Shown: positions 16,261-23,408 of the stretch, piece after piece
Position numbering within the stretch: the first letter of the stretch is position 1
Layout: each line of letters begins with the position of its first letter
NCBI GenBank assembly: GCA_003220195.1
Contig: QHRT01000073.1
Span: 1 to 31,849, forward strand
Source of the DNA: Candidatus Rokuibacteriota bacterium
GTDB lineage: Bacteria; Methylomirabilota; Methylomirabilia; Rokubacteriales; CSP1-6
Direction: 5' to 3'
DNA length: 31,849 bases
Translations under genes and position numbers: made by a program
The notes under the pieces: model-generated
Told to the model about the DNA's origin: nothing
Databases searched by the model: none
What the model saw: the letters and a program-made list of their open reading frames with translations, nothing else

Positions 16261-17534
16261 CCGGCGATCACCTGGCGAACGCGCGGACGTCGCCACCCGG
16301 CGAAGACCGCGTCCAGTGAGCCCTCGCCATCCCACTCCGCGATCGTGACGCCACGCCGGCGGAACTCGTCGAGCTCGGCGCGGCGCTCGAGGGCCCACAG
16401 CCCCGCCGCCACGTCGGCCGCGAGAGAGCTGCGCGTCGCCGCCCGGGCCGACGCGATCGGCGAAATGGCGACGACGATCACGTCGAACCCGCGCCCGATC
16501 AGGTTCGCCAGCGCGTCGACGAACCGCGGGTCGAGCAGCGGCGTCAGCGCGATGACCAGCGCTTGCGCCGGCAGCACGCGCGGCGGCACGAGATCGAGGT
16601 CTTTCGCCACGTGCGTGAACACGACGGCCGCGCGAAGCAGCGTCTCGAGCAGGCGCTCCTGCTGCGCCCGGCCGGAGCCCGGCTTCACCCAGCGGAGCAC
16701 GCCACCGTACTCGATGAGCCCCACGCGATCCCGGCGAGCCAGGTAGGCCGCCGCCAGCGAGCCGGCGCCGCGCACCGCGGCGTCGACGACCGTCATCCCG
16801 TCCGGCCCGACGTGCGACAACGTGTCGACCATGATGACGACGTCGGCGTTGCGCTCCGGGTGGTGCTGGGTGACGTGGAGCTTGCCGAGCCGCAAGGTCG
16901 CGCGCCAGTTCACGTGCCGGATCTGATCGCCTGGCGCGAACGGGCGGATCTCTCGAGGCTCGATGCCGTCGCCGGACGCGGGCGAGACGTAGTTGCCGAC
17001 CGACGTCTGCGTGCGCGCCGGGCGCGGCAAACGCTGCACCGCGGTCAGGCGCGGATAGACGGCGATCGTCGCGCGTGTCTGGTGTCGCGTCTCGCTCGCG
17101 GCGAGGCCGAGCGGTTCCCACACGCGAACGTGCGGACCGCCGAGGACCAGGCGCTGGCGTCCGGAACAGCGAAGGTCGAACGTCCAGCGACGTTCCTCTC
17201 CCGCGCGCAGCGTGAAGAACGCGTGGTGGCGCCCGCGCTCGACGGTGACCAGCGGCGGCAGCGGCTGGAACAGCTCGAGCAGCGGCATCGCCGTGCCGGC
17301 GCGCAGCGTCACGGTGACCGTCACCCGATCCTGCTCGACGACTCGATCGGTCGAGACCTCGTGCGCGAGTTCGAACACAGGCGTCCGGCGCGGTCGTCCC
17401 GCGATCATCAGCGCGACGACGAGCGGAACCGCGACGACCATGATGTCGGCGCGGCCCGTCAGCACTCCGAGGAAGAGCGCCCAGCCGACGAACGTCAGGA
17501 ACGAGACGTTCAGGGCCGTCGGGCGCCAGGTCAC
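16257..17534 (-). CDS. DUF58 domain-containing protein
   Basis: 425 residues. Two N-terminal membrane segments (about 8-26 and 29-45) are followed by a beta-rich region. The DUF58 signature GIEPREIRPFAPGD then QIRHVNWRATLRLGKL (190-219) is present, then a vWA-like domain beginning ADVVIMVDTLSHVG (230-243). The vWA metal site is partly degenerate: D-T-L-S instead of DxSxS. In other bacteria DUF58 proteins are encoded with MoxR ATPases and DUF4129 proteins and are thought to help assemble or activate envelope or secreted enzymes. Start ATG 17534 lies 100 bp after the moxR stop, and the gap is filled by tandem palindromes. Confidence 0.9.
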   Translation of the reverse strand: MTWRPTALNVSFLTFVGWALFLGVLTGRADIMVVAVPLVVALMIAGRPRRTPVFELAHEVSTDRVVEQDRVTVTVTLRAGTAMPLLELFQPLPPLVTVERGRHHAFFTLRAGEERRWTFDLRCSGRQRLVLGGPHVRVWEPLGLAASETRHQTRATIAVYPRLTAVQRLPRPARTQTSVGNYVSPASGDGIEPREIRPFAPGDQIRHVNWRATLRLGKLHVTQHHPERNADVVIMVDTLSHVGPDGMTVVDAAVRGAGSLAAAYLARRDRVGLIEYGGVLRWVKPGSGRAQQERLLETLLRAAVVFTHVAKDLDLVPPRVLPAQALVIALTPLLDPRFVDALANLIGRGFDVIVVAISPIASARAATRSSLAADVAAGLWALERRAELDEFRRRGVTIAEWDGEGSLDAVFAGWRRPRVRQVIAG

Positions 17535-17553
17535 GAGGCCTCCGTCACCGGGT

Positions 17554-17650
17554 GGGTGACCCGGTCAGCGGGGCGGGTGACTCCGTCACCCGCGGGGCCG
17601 GGTGACTCCGTCACCCGCGGGGTGGGGGACTCCGTCACCGGGTCGGTGAC
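17554..17650. repeat. Tandem GTGAC/GTCAC palindromes between moxR and the DUF58 gene
   Basis: The unit GGGTGACTCCGTCACCC (7-bp arms, 3-nt centre) occurs perfectly at 17575-17591 and 17600-17616. Degenerate copies start at 17554, 17625 and 17644; the central three are in 25-bp period. Each transcript copy can form a hairpin. The array begins inside the last codons of moxR and its stop TGA falls within one copy. It ends about 20 bp before the DUF58 start. It could tune downstream expression by stalling, RNA stability or attenuation, or simply be a local tandem expansion. Confidence 0.85.
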
Positions 17651-18597
17651 TCCGCCGCCGGCGCGGGAACTTCGCGGAGCAGGTCTTCCACGACGTGGCT
17701 GGCGGTGGTCTTCGACACCCACAGTTCGGGCTTGAGGACCAGGCGATGCGCCAGGGCGCCGACCGCCACGGCCTTCACGTCGTCCGGCAACACGAACTCG
17801 CGTCCGCCCAGCGCGGCCTCGGCGCGGGCCAGTTTCAACAGCGCGAGGCTTCCGCGTGGCGAAGCGCCGAGCGCCACGCGATGATCCGTGCGCGTGGCGA
17901 TGACCAGGTCGACGATGTAGCGTTCGACGGCATCGCTCACGAACACGTCCTCGAGCGCCGCCTGCATCGCGACGAGCTCGTCGCGCGCGATGATCGTCGG
18001 CACGGTCGCCGCGTCCGTGCGCCGCTCACGCCGGCGGCGCAGTATTTCCTGTTCGGCCGCCGGATCGGGATATCCGACCGCCACGCGCACGAGGAACCGA
18101 TCCAGCTGCGCCTCGGGCAACGGGTACGTGCCTTCGAGCTCGATCGGGTTCTGCGTCGCGATGACCAGGAATGGCGGCTCCAGCGGAAACGACTGGCCTT
18201 CCACCGTCACCTGGGATTCCTGCATCGCCTCCAGCAAGGCCGACTGCGTCTTCGGCGTGGCTCGATTGATCTCGTCACCGAGCAGCAGATTGGTGAACAC
18301 CGGGCCGTGACGGAACTCGAAGCGCGCCTCGCGCTGGTCGTAGAGGAAGCTGCCGGTGATGTCGCTCGGCAGGAGATCGGGCGTGAACTGGATGCGGCGA
18401 AAGCGGAGGTCGAGCGCCTGGGCCAGGAGCCGTGCGATCAGGGTCTTGGCGAGGCCGGGATAGTCTTCGATCAGGATGTGGCCGTTCGCCAGAATTCCGG
18501 CGAAGACCCGCTGGAGCACGTCGTCCTTGCCGGCGACGACGCGGCCGATCGCGGCGACGACGTCCCGCGCGCGCTCGGCGACGGCGGCGACCTTCAC
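17635..18597 (-). CDS. MoxR family AAA+ ATPase
   Basis: 320 residues, typical MoxR length. Walker A EDYPGLAKT (44-52), Walker B LLLGDEINRATPKTQSALLEAM (105-125), sensor-1 VIATQNPIELEGTYPLPEAQ and the sensor-2 region DHRVALGASPRGSLALL are all present and canonical for the family. MoxR ATPases act as chaperone-like remodelers, usually on partner proteins encoded beside them with vWA or DUF58 domains. The start GTG 18597 overlaps the upstream stop (GTGA), which rules out the long upstream extension of the open frame. It is third in the operon DUF4129 - small membrane protein - moxR - DUF58 - membrane protein. Confidence 0.94.
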   Translation of the reverse strand: MKVAAVAERARDVVAAIGRVVAGKDDVLQRVFAGILANGHILIEDYPGLAKTLIARLLAQALDLRFRRIQFTPDLLPSDITGSFLYDQREARFEFRHGPVFTNLLLGDEINRATPKTQSALLEAMQESQVTVEGQSFPLEPPFLVIATQNPIELEGTYPLPEAQLDRFLVRVAVGYPDPAAEQEILRRRRERRTDAATVPTIIARDELVAMQAALEDVFVSDAVERYIVDLVIATRTDHRVALGASPRGSLALLKLARAEAALGGREFVLPDDVKAVAVGALAHRLVLKPELWVSKTTASHVVEDLLREVPAPAAESPTR

Positions 18598-19046
18598 GGC
18601 TCTCGCTCGATGCCGGCGATCGCGTCGCGCAGATCCGCGAGCGCGGGGCCCCGATTGAAGAATCGCAGCCGGGGGGGAGCGAGCTGTCGGGGCGTGAGCG
18701 TCGCGATTCGCGGCCAGAGCGTCTGCTCGAAATATCTGCGGCTGCGCGCGCCGGCGCGGACGTCGCCGATCAGCGCCTGGAAGTGCGGCGGGACTTCGGG
18801 CGGGGCCGCGCCGCGCCGGCGCGCGTCGTCGAGGGCGGATCCGCCGTCGAGCGCCAGCGCGCGCACGAAGCTGCCGCGCAGCTCGAAGATCGCGATCGCG
18901 AACACGAGGGCCGCGGCGAGACGCAGGACCAGGGCCCGGAGCGGCGATTCGACGAAGACGTACACCGGCACCGCCACCAGCGCCACGACCACGACGAGCG
19001 TCGTGTAGCGGATCGCCGCCCGGACGGGATGCCACTCAAGAGGCAT
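18594..19046 (-). CDS. Hypothetical membrane protein of the MoxR operon
   Basis: 150 residues from ATG 19046. Two N-terminal membrane segments (about 15-32 and 36-53: TTLVVVVALVAVPVYVFV and LVLRLAAALVFAIAIFEL) are followed by a cytoplasmic tail of about 95 residues rich in Arg and Pro. That tail has PRLRFFNRGPALADLRDAI near the end. No named family is recognised. It overlaps the DUF4129 gene by 11 bp and the moxR start by 4 bp (GTGA). A short two-span protein often occupies this place in MoxR/DUF58/DUF4129 operons, so a structural role in that membrane complex is the likely inference. Confidence 0.72.
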   Translation of the reverse strand: MPLEWHPVRAAIRYTTLVVVVALVAVPVYVFVESPLRALVLRLAAALVFAIAIFELRGSFVRALALDGGSALDDARRRGAAPPEVPPHFQALIGDVRAGARSRRYFEQTLWPRIATLTPRQLAPPRLRFFNRGPALADLRDAIAGIEREP

Positions 19047-19953
19047 GCGACGCCTCGCGATCGGGCGACGCCGCCAGCCGGTCCAGCGCTGCCTTGATCT
19101 CGTCGAGGCAATCGCACGCCGAGTCGCGCGCGGCGGCGCCGAGCTCGCGGTCGCTGAAGCGCGCCAGCTCGAACAGCGTCGTGAGACGCTCGAGCGCCGG
19201 GCGCGGCACCGGGAGCCGGGCGAGCGCCGAGCGCATGAACTCGGCGGGGGTCTGCCACGGCGCGCGCGGCGCTCGGGCGGCCTCGAGCGCGCGCTCGAAG
19301 CGACGATACGCGCGGATGATCGCCGCGCGCGCGTCCCGTTCGGTCCGCAGATCGTCGAGGCTCTCGTCGATCGTTTCGAGCAGGTGTGAAGCCGCGGCCT
19401 CGTCGGCGTGACCGAACCACCACTTCTCCAGACGCTCGGCAAACGCGAGCAGGAGCGCCACGGCCAGCGTCGCGAACGCGACGACCACCGCCAGCACGGC
19501 GACGACCGTATCGAATAACGGGACCGACGTCGACGGCTTGCGCGAGCGCGCCAGGAGGTCGAGGAGCTGCGCGATCGCGCCGAAGCCGGCGCCGACGGAC
19601 TGCCCGTCTCCGGGCGAGAGCCGTGCCCAGATGAGATACATCGCCGCCGCGATCGACAGCATCACCGGGAACGAGATGAGCGCCGCCGCCCACGCGGGGA
19701 TCCGTCGCCGCTCCGGGACGGGCGTGATCTCCGGCTCGCGGCGCCGTTCGGCCCGCAGCACGGCGACGAAGATGATCGCGGACAGGGCGAGCAGCACCAG
19801 GACGAACGTCCGGACCGCGCCCGGCAGCTGGATCGTCAGGGTGGCGCCGCGCGGCGCATCGGCCGCTCCCGTCGGCGGGCCGAGCGTCGCCGCGACGGCG
19901 ACCAGCAGGCCGATCGCGATACTGCCTGCGGCTGCACCGATCCGTGCGGTCAA
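19036..19953 (-). CDS. DUF4129 domain-containing membrane protein
   Basis: 305 residues from TTG 19953, which has AGGAG ten bases upstream. The frame also stays open to TTG 20001, but no ribosome site is seen there. Four membrane segments are visible, including IGLLVAVAATLG, FVLVLLALSAIIFVAVL, AALISFPVMLSIAAAMYLIW and VVAVLAVVVAFATLAVALLLAFA. The C-terminal cytosolic DUF4129 domain reads AIIRAYRRFERALEA, TPAEFMRSAL, ARLPVPR and LTTLFELARFSDREL. DUF4129 is usually fused to or encoded near a transglutaminase-like domain and a MoxR ATPase. No transglutaminase is present here. It is the first gene of the five-gene operon. Confidence 0.82.
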   Translation of the reverse strand: MTARIGAAAGSIAIGLLVAVAATLGPPTGAADAPRGATLTIQLPGAVRTFVLVLLALSAIIFVAVLRAERRREPEITPVPERRRIPAWAAALISFPVMLSIAAAMYLIWARLSPGDGQSVGAGFGAIAQLLDLLARSRKPSTSVPLFDTVVAVLAVVVAFATLAVALLLAFAERLEKWWFGHADEAAASHLLETIDESLDDLRTERDARAAIIRAYRRFERALEAARAPRAPWQTPAEFMRSALARLPVPRPALERLTTLFELARFSDRELGAAARDSACDCLDEIKAALDRLAASPDREASHAS

Positions 19954-20010
19954 GCCGGACGCGCTCCTCGCCCACGGTTTTTCCGACAGGTTGCCACGCA
20001 ATCTAGAACG

Positions 20011-20096
20011 TCAGGGGCCCCGAGGGGCGCGCGGACGCGCCCGTAATGGCCCCCGACACTCCCAACGCTCGGCAGCGCGCCGGCAAAGCCGGACGC
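20011..20096 (+). repeat. REP-like nested GC-hairpin element, copy 2
   Basis: Outer stem GGGGCC (20014-20019) with GGCCCC (20048-20053); perfect inner stem GGGCGCG (20025-20031) with CGCGCCC (20036-20042) around CGGA. A second hairpin follows: CCGGC (20080-20084) with GCCGG (20088-20092) around AAA. The core matches copy 1 near 3.4 kb in inverted orientation. The stretch AATGGCCCCCGA followed by CCCAACG and CGGC also matches copy 3 near 29.63 kb. It sits in the gap upstream of the divergent DUF4129 and XRE genes, so it is not a terminator for either. Confidence 0.8.
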
Positions 20097-20163
20097 ACTC
20101 CTCGACGACGGTTTCTCCACGCACAACGTTCGCGGATGATGCATCGCCGGCCGCCCAGCGTCA

Positions 20164-20177
20164 ATCGTGCATACGAT
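20164..20177. promoter_or_regulatory. Operator-like inverted repeat upstream of the XRE regulator gene
   Basis: ATCGT-GCAT-ACGAT lies 36 bp before the ATG of the XRE/MmyB-type regulator. TACGAT at 20172-20177 could be a -10 element overlapping it; a -35 is not evident. Autoregulation by the adjacent regulator is a reasonable guess only. Confidence 0.3.
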
Positions 20178-20212
20178 ACTGTTCTCGGACGCCTTCGCGG
20201 GAGGAGAGTGAC

Positions 20213-21064
20213 ATGAACGAGATCGCCACGAGCTTCGGCACGCGCTTGCGCTGGTGGCGCCAGCGGCGCGGGCTCTCGCAGCTGGACCTCGCCCTCGGCG
20301 CCGAAACGACGCAGCGGCATCTCAGTTTTCTCGAGTCCGCGCGGGCGACACCGAGCCGCGAGATGGTGCTGCGACTCGCCGCCGCGCTCGACCTGCCGCT
20401 CCGCCAGCAGAATGCTTTGCTGCTCGCCGCGGGGTACGCGCCCCGGTGGCGGGAGAGCGATCTCTCCGCGCCGGCGCTCGCGCGGGTGAACGACGCGCTC
20501 GACTACATGCTGGCGCAGCAGGAGCCGTATCCCGCGTTCGTCGTGGACCGACGCTGGAACCTCCTGCGCGCGAACGAAGGCGCGGCGCGCCTGACCGAGT
20601 TTCTGACCGGCCCGCGCGCGGCCGTTGCGGCGCCGGCCGAGCCCGTGAACCTGGCGATCGCGCTGATGTCGCCGGACGGCTTGCGGCCGTTCATCGTGAA
20701 CTGGGAGGAGGTCGCGCTCTACTTCGTCCGCGGCGTGCAGGCGGACGCGCTCGCCGACAACACGCCGGAGACCGCAGATCTGTTGAAGCGGCTGCTCGCG
20801 TTTCCCGGACTGCCGGCGGTGACGACGGTGCTGCCGGCAACGGACGAGGACCCGCCGGTGGTCGCGATCCACTTCCGGCGCGGTGAGACGTCGCTGCGAC
20901 TGTTCACGACGATCGCGACGCTCGGCACGCCGCAAGACGTGACGCTCTCGGAGATCCGCATCGAATGCTTCTTCCCGGAAGACGAGGAGACGGCCCGTGT
21001 CTTCCGCGACTGGGCGACCCGGTCCGATGCGAAGGCGGCGGCCTATTCCCTCACAGGGAATTGA
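20213..21064 (+). CDS. XRE-family regulator with MmyB-like ligand-binding domain
   Basis: 283 residues from ATG 20213, preceded by GGAGGAG. The helix-turn-helix spans about 8-62: LRWWRQRRGLSQLDLALGAE, then TTQRHLSFLESARATPSREM. The second domain (about 95-275) begins YPAFVVDRRWNLLRANEGAA, the hallmark of the MmyB-like ligand-binding domain, which in related proteins binds fatty-acid-like or other small ligands. The downstream genes, a 2-hydroxyacid dehydrogenase 49 bp on and then an MFS carrier, are on the same strand and are the probable targets. A repressor or sensor of a hydroxy acid or its precursor is inferred from context. Confidence 0.9.
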   Translation: MNEIATSFGTRLRWWRQRRGLSQLDLALGAETTQRHLSFLESARATPSREMVLRLAAALDLPLRQQNALLLAAGYAPRWRESDLSAPALARVNDALDYMLAQQEPYPAFVVDRRWNLLRANEGAARLTEFLTGPRAAVAAPAEPVNLAIALMSPDGLRPFIVNWEEVALYFVRGVQADALADNTPETADLLKRLLAFPGLPAVTTVLPATDEDPPVVAIHFRRGETSLRLFTTIATLGTPQDVTLSEIRIECFFPEDEETARVFRDWATRSDAKAAAYSLTGN

Positions 21065-21113
21065 TCGCGACGTGTCGGCGACGCACGCTGGAGCAGCGCC
21101 AGGGAGGTGCTCC

Positions 21114-22088
21114 ATGCTTCGCGTCGCGATCTGCGGGACGTTCGCTGCGAGTCTCGAGCCCAGGGTGCGCGCCCGGCTCGCCACACCGTGCGAGATCACG
21201 CTCGCGGATGAGAAGAGCGTCGTGTCGCGGATGCCGGACGTGGACGTGCTGGTGACGATGGCGTTCACGCGTGACATGGCGAACGCCGCGAAGCGACTCC
21301 GGCTGATCCAGGTCCCCGGCGCCGGACTCGATCGCATCGATCGCTTCGCGGTGCCGCCCGGGACGTGGCTCGCCAACGTGTACGGTCACGAGACCGGGAT
21401 CGCCGAGTACGTGCTCGGCGCGATGCTGACCTTGACCCGTGACCTCGTGCGGCTCGACGCGGCGCTGCGTCGCGGGACGTGGGAGAGCCAGTGGGCCGTG
21501 GGTGGGGAGCCGCCCGCGCCGTTTCCGGAACTGGCCGGCAAGACCCTCGGCATTCTCGGGTACGGCCGCATCGGCCAGTGCCTGGCTCCACGGGCACGCG
21601 CGTTCGACATGACGGTGCTCGCCATCCGGCGCGATGTCAGTCAAGCGGATGCGCACGCCACCGTGCGCGGTCCCGAGGCGCTCGACGACGTCCTGGCGCA
21701 GAGCGACGGCCTCGCGATCACCCTGCCGCTCACGAACGACACCCGCGGTCTCCTGGGGAAGCGTGAGCTCTCCTCGATGAAGCGCACGGCCGTCCTGGTC
21801 AACGTCGCGCGCGCCGAGGTCGTCGACGAGGACGCGCTCTACGCGGCGCTCGCGGCGCGGACGATCGCCGCCGCCGCGCTCGACGTGTGGTATCGATATC
21901 CGACGTCCGCCGGGGCGACGCTGCCCGCGCGGCGTCCGTTCCACGAGCTGCCGAACGTGCTCATGACACCGCACATCTCCGGCTGGACCGAGGGCATGAT
22001 GTCGGCGCGCGCGCGGGTGATCGCCGAGAACATCGAGCGGGCCGCGCGCGGCGAGCCGCCGCTCAACCTGATTCCGCCGTCGGGATAG
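21114..22088 (+). CDS. D-2-hydroxyacid dehydrogenase family protein
   Basis: 324 residues from ATG 21114 after AGGGAGG. The Rossmann motif is GILGYGRIGQ (Gly149-x-Gly151-xx-Gly154). Catalytic Arg233 lies in VNVARAEVVDEDAL and catalytic His287 in MTPHISGWT. The third member of the usual Arg-Glu-His triad, five residues after ALD in phosphoglycerate dehydrogenase, is Tyr262 here (DVWYRYP). No acidic residue follows the NAD-binding strand at the expected place (VLAIRRDVS), so NADP may be preferred. It should interconvert a 2-oxoacid and a D-2-hydroxyacid. It lies between an XRE regulator and an MFS gene, only 4 bp before the latter. Confidence 0.9.
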   Translation: MLRVAICGTFAASLEPRVRARLATPCEITLADEKSVVSRMPDVDVLVTMAFTRDMANAAKRLRLIQVPGAGLDRIDRFAVPPGTWLANVYGHETGIAEYVLGAMLTLTRDLVRLDAALRRGTWESQWAVGGEPPAPFPELAGKTLGILGYGRIGQCLAPRARAFDMTVLAIRRDVSQADAHATVRGPEALDDVLAQSDGLAITLPLTNDTRGLLGKRELSSMKRTAVLVNVARAEVVDEDALYAALAARTIAAAALDVWYRYPTSAGATLPARRPFHELPNVLMTPHISGWTEGMMSARARVIAENIERAARGEPPLNLIPPSG

Positions 22089-22092
22089 CTCT

Positions 22093-23357
22093 CTGCGCCT
22101 GCCGTTCTTCTACGGCTGGGTGATCGTCGCGGTCACCTTCGTGACGATGGGCGTGGGCGTCAACGCGCGCACCGCGTTCTCGCTCCTGTTCCCGCCCATG
22201 CTCGCGGAATTCGGCTGGAACCGCGGCGTGACGGCTGGCGCGTTCTCGTTCGGGTTTCTGATCGCCGCCGTGCTGAGCCCGTCGCTGGGCCGGCTGATGG
22301 ACCGCCGCGGTCCGCGCGTCGTCATCGAGCTCGGCGTCGGCATGATGGCGCTCGGCCTGATGCTCGCGACGTTCGTGGAGAAGCCGTGGCATCTCTACCT
22401 GACGCTCGGCGTGCTGGTCGGCGCCGGCAGCGTCTGCCTCGGCTACACGGGGCAGGCGCTGTTCCTTCCCAACTGGTTCGTGCGCCGGTCGGCGTCGGTT
22501 CCATCATCGTGCTGCCGTGGCTCGCGAGCCTGATCGCGCGCGCCGGCTGGCGTACTGCGTGCTGGACGCTCGGTTTCTTGATTCTCGGCTTGCTGGCGCC
22601 GCTGAATCTCCTGTTGCGGCAGCGACCGCAAGATCTCGGGCTCGAGCCCGACGGGGATTCGTCGTTGCGCGACCGCGCCGGCGCCGGCAAGCATGTCAAC
22701 GTGGTCGACGCCGCGTGGGCCGCCGTCGACTGGACGCTCGGCCGCGCCATGCGCACGGCGCGGTTCTGGTGGATCGCGCTCGGCTATCTCTCCGGACTGT
22801 TCGCGTGGTACGCGGTGCAGATCCACCAGACGAAGTACCTCGTCGAGATCGGGTTCAGCGCGTCGTACGCGGCGTGGGCGCTCGGGTTCGTGAGCCTCGC
22901 CGGCATTCCGGGGCAGATCGCGCTCGGGCATCTGTCCGATCGCATCGGGCGCGAGTGGGTGTGGACCATCGGCAGCGGCGGCTTCGTCATCTGTTACGTC
23001 GCCCTGCTCCTGCTGCCGTCCTTCCCGACGGGGGCGCTCCTCGCGGTGATGGTGCTGTCGCAGGGCATGCTCGGCTACAGCCTCACGTCGGTGATGGGCG
23101 CGATTCCGGCCGAGATCTTCGAGGGCCGCCACTACGGATCGATCCTCGGCGCGCTGATGGTGGCCGCGGTCGTCGGCGGGGCCGCCGGCCCCTGGGTGGC
23201 GGGAGCACTCCACGACAGGACGGGCACCTACACGATCGCGTTCTGGATCGCGATCGCCGGCAGCACGCTCTCCGCCTTCGCGATCTGGCGCGCGGCGCCG
23301 CGTCACGTGCGCGCGGTCGCGGGGCGCGTTTCGCTTCATCGAGTCGAGGAACGATGA
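22093..23357 (+). pseudogene. MFS transporter, MCT/oxalate-formate antiporter-like, frame broken near 22488
   Basis: The first part has the typical family start LRLPFFYGWVIVAVTFVTMG and runs to ALFLPNWFVRR in one frame. The second resumes as VGVGSIIVLPWLASLIARAG in another frame and continues to TGA 23355-23357. Relatives have about a dozen residues (GLALGIAFAG-like, cytoplasmic end of helix 5) between these parts, so around 35-40 nt are missing with a frame change. No ATG, GTG or TTG precedes FFYGW in frame. CTG 22093 (LRLPFF) four bases after the dehydrogenase stop is the natural site; GTG 22120 would cut the first conserved residues. Intact members import or exchange carboxylates, which would fit the adjacent hydroxyacid dehydrogenase. 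Confidence 0.75.
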
Positions 23358-23408
23358 CCGTCGGGCGAGCGTCGCGCGGCGACCGCCGGCCGTGGTAGTT
23401 TCGCGCGC

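Noticed and set aside
17535..17634. Reading the tandem palindromes as a CRISPR array
   Set aside because: The units are 17 bp, mostly 25 bp apart, with near-identical 8-bp gaps, so there are no unique spacers, and no cas genes are present.
16563..19008. Long plus-strand open frames (390 and 437 codons) across the MoxR operon
   Set aside because: They lie antisense to DUF58, MoxR and the small membrane gene, which have clear family motifs and coupled start/stop overlaps.
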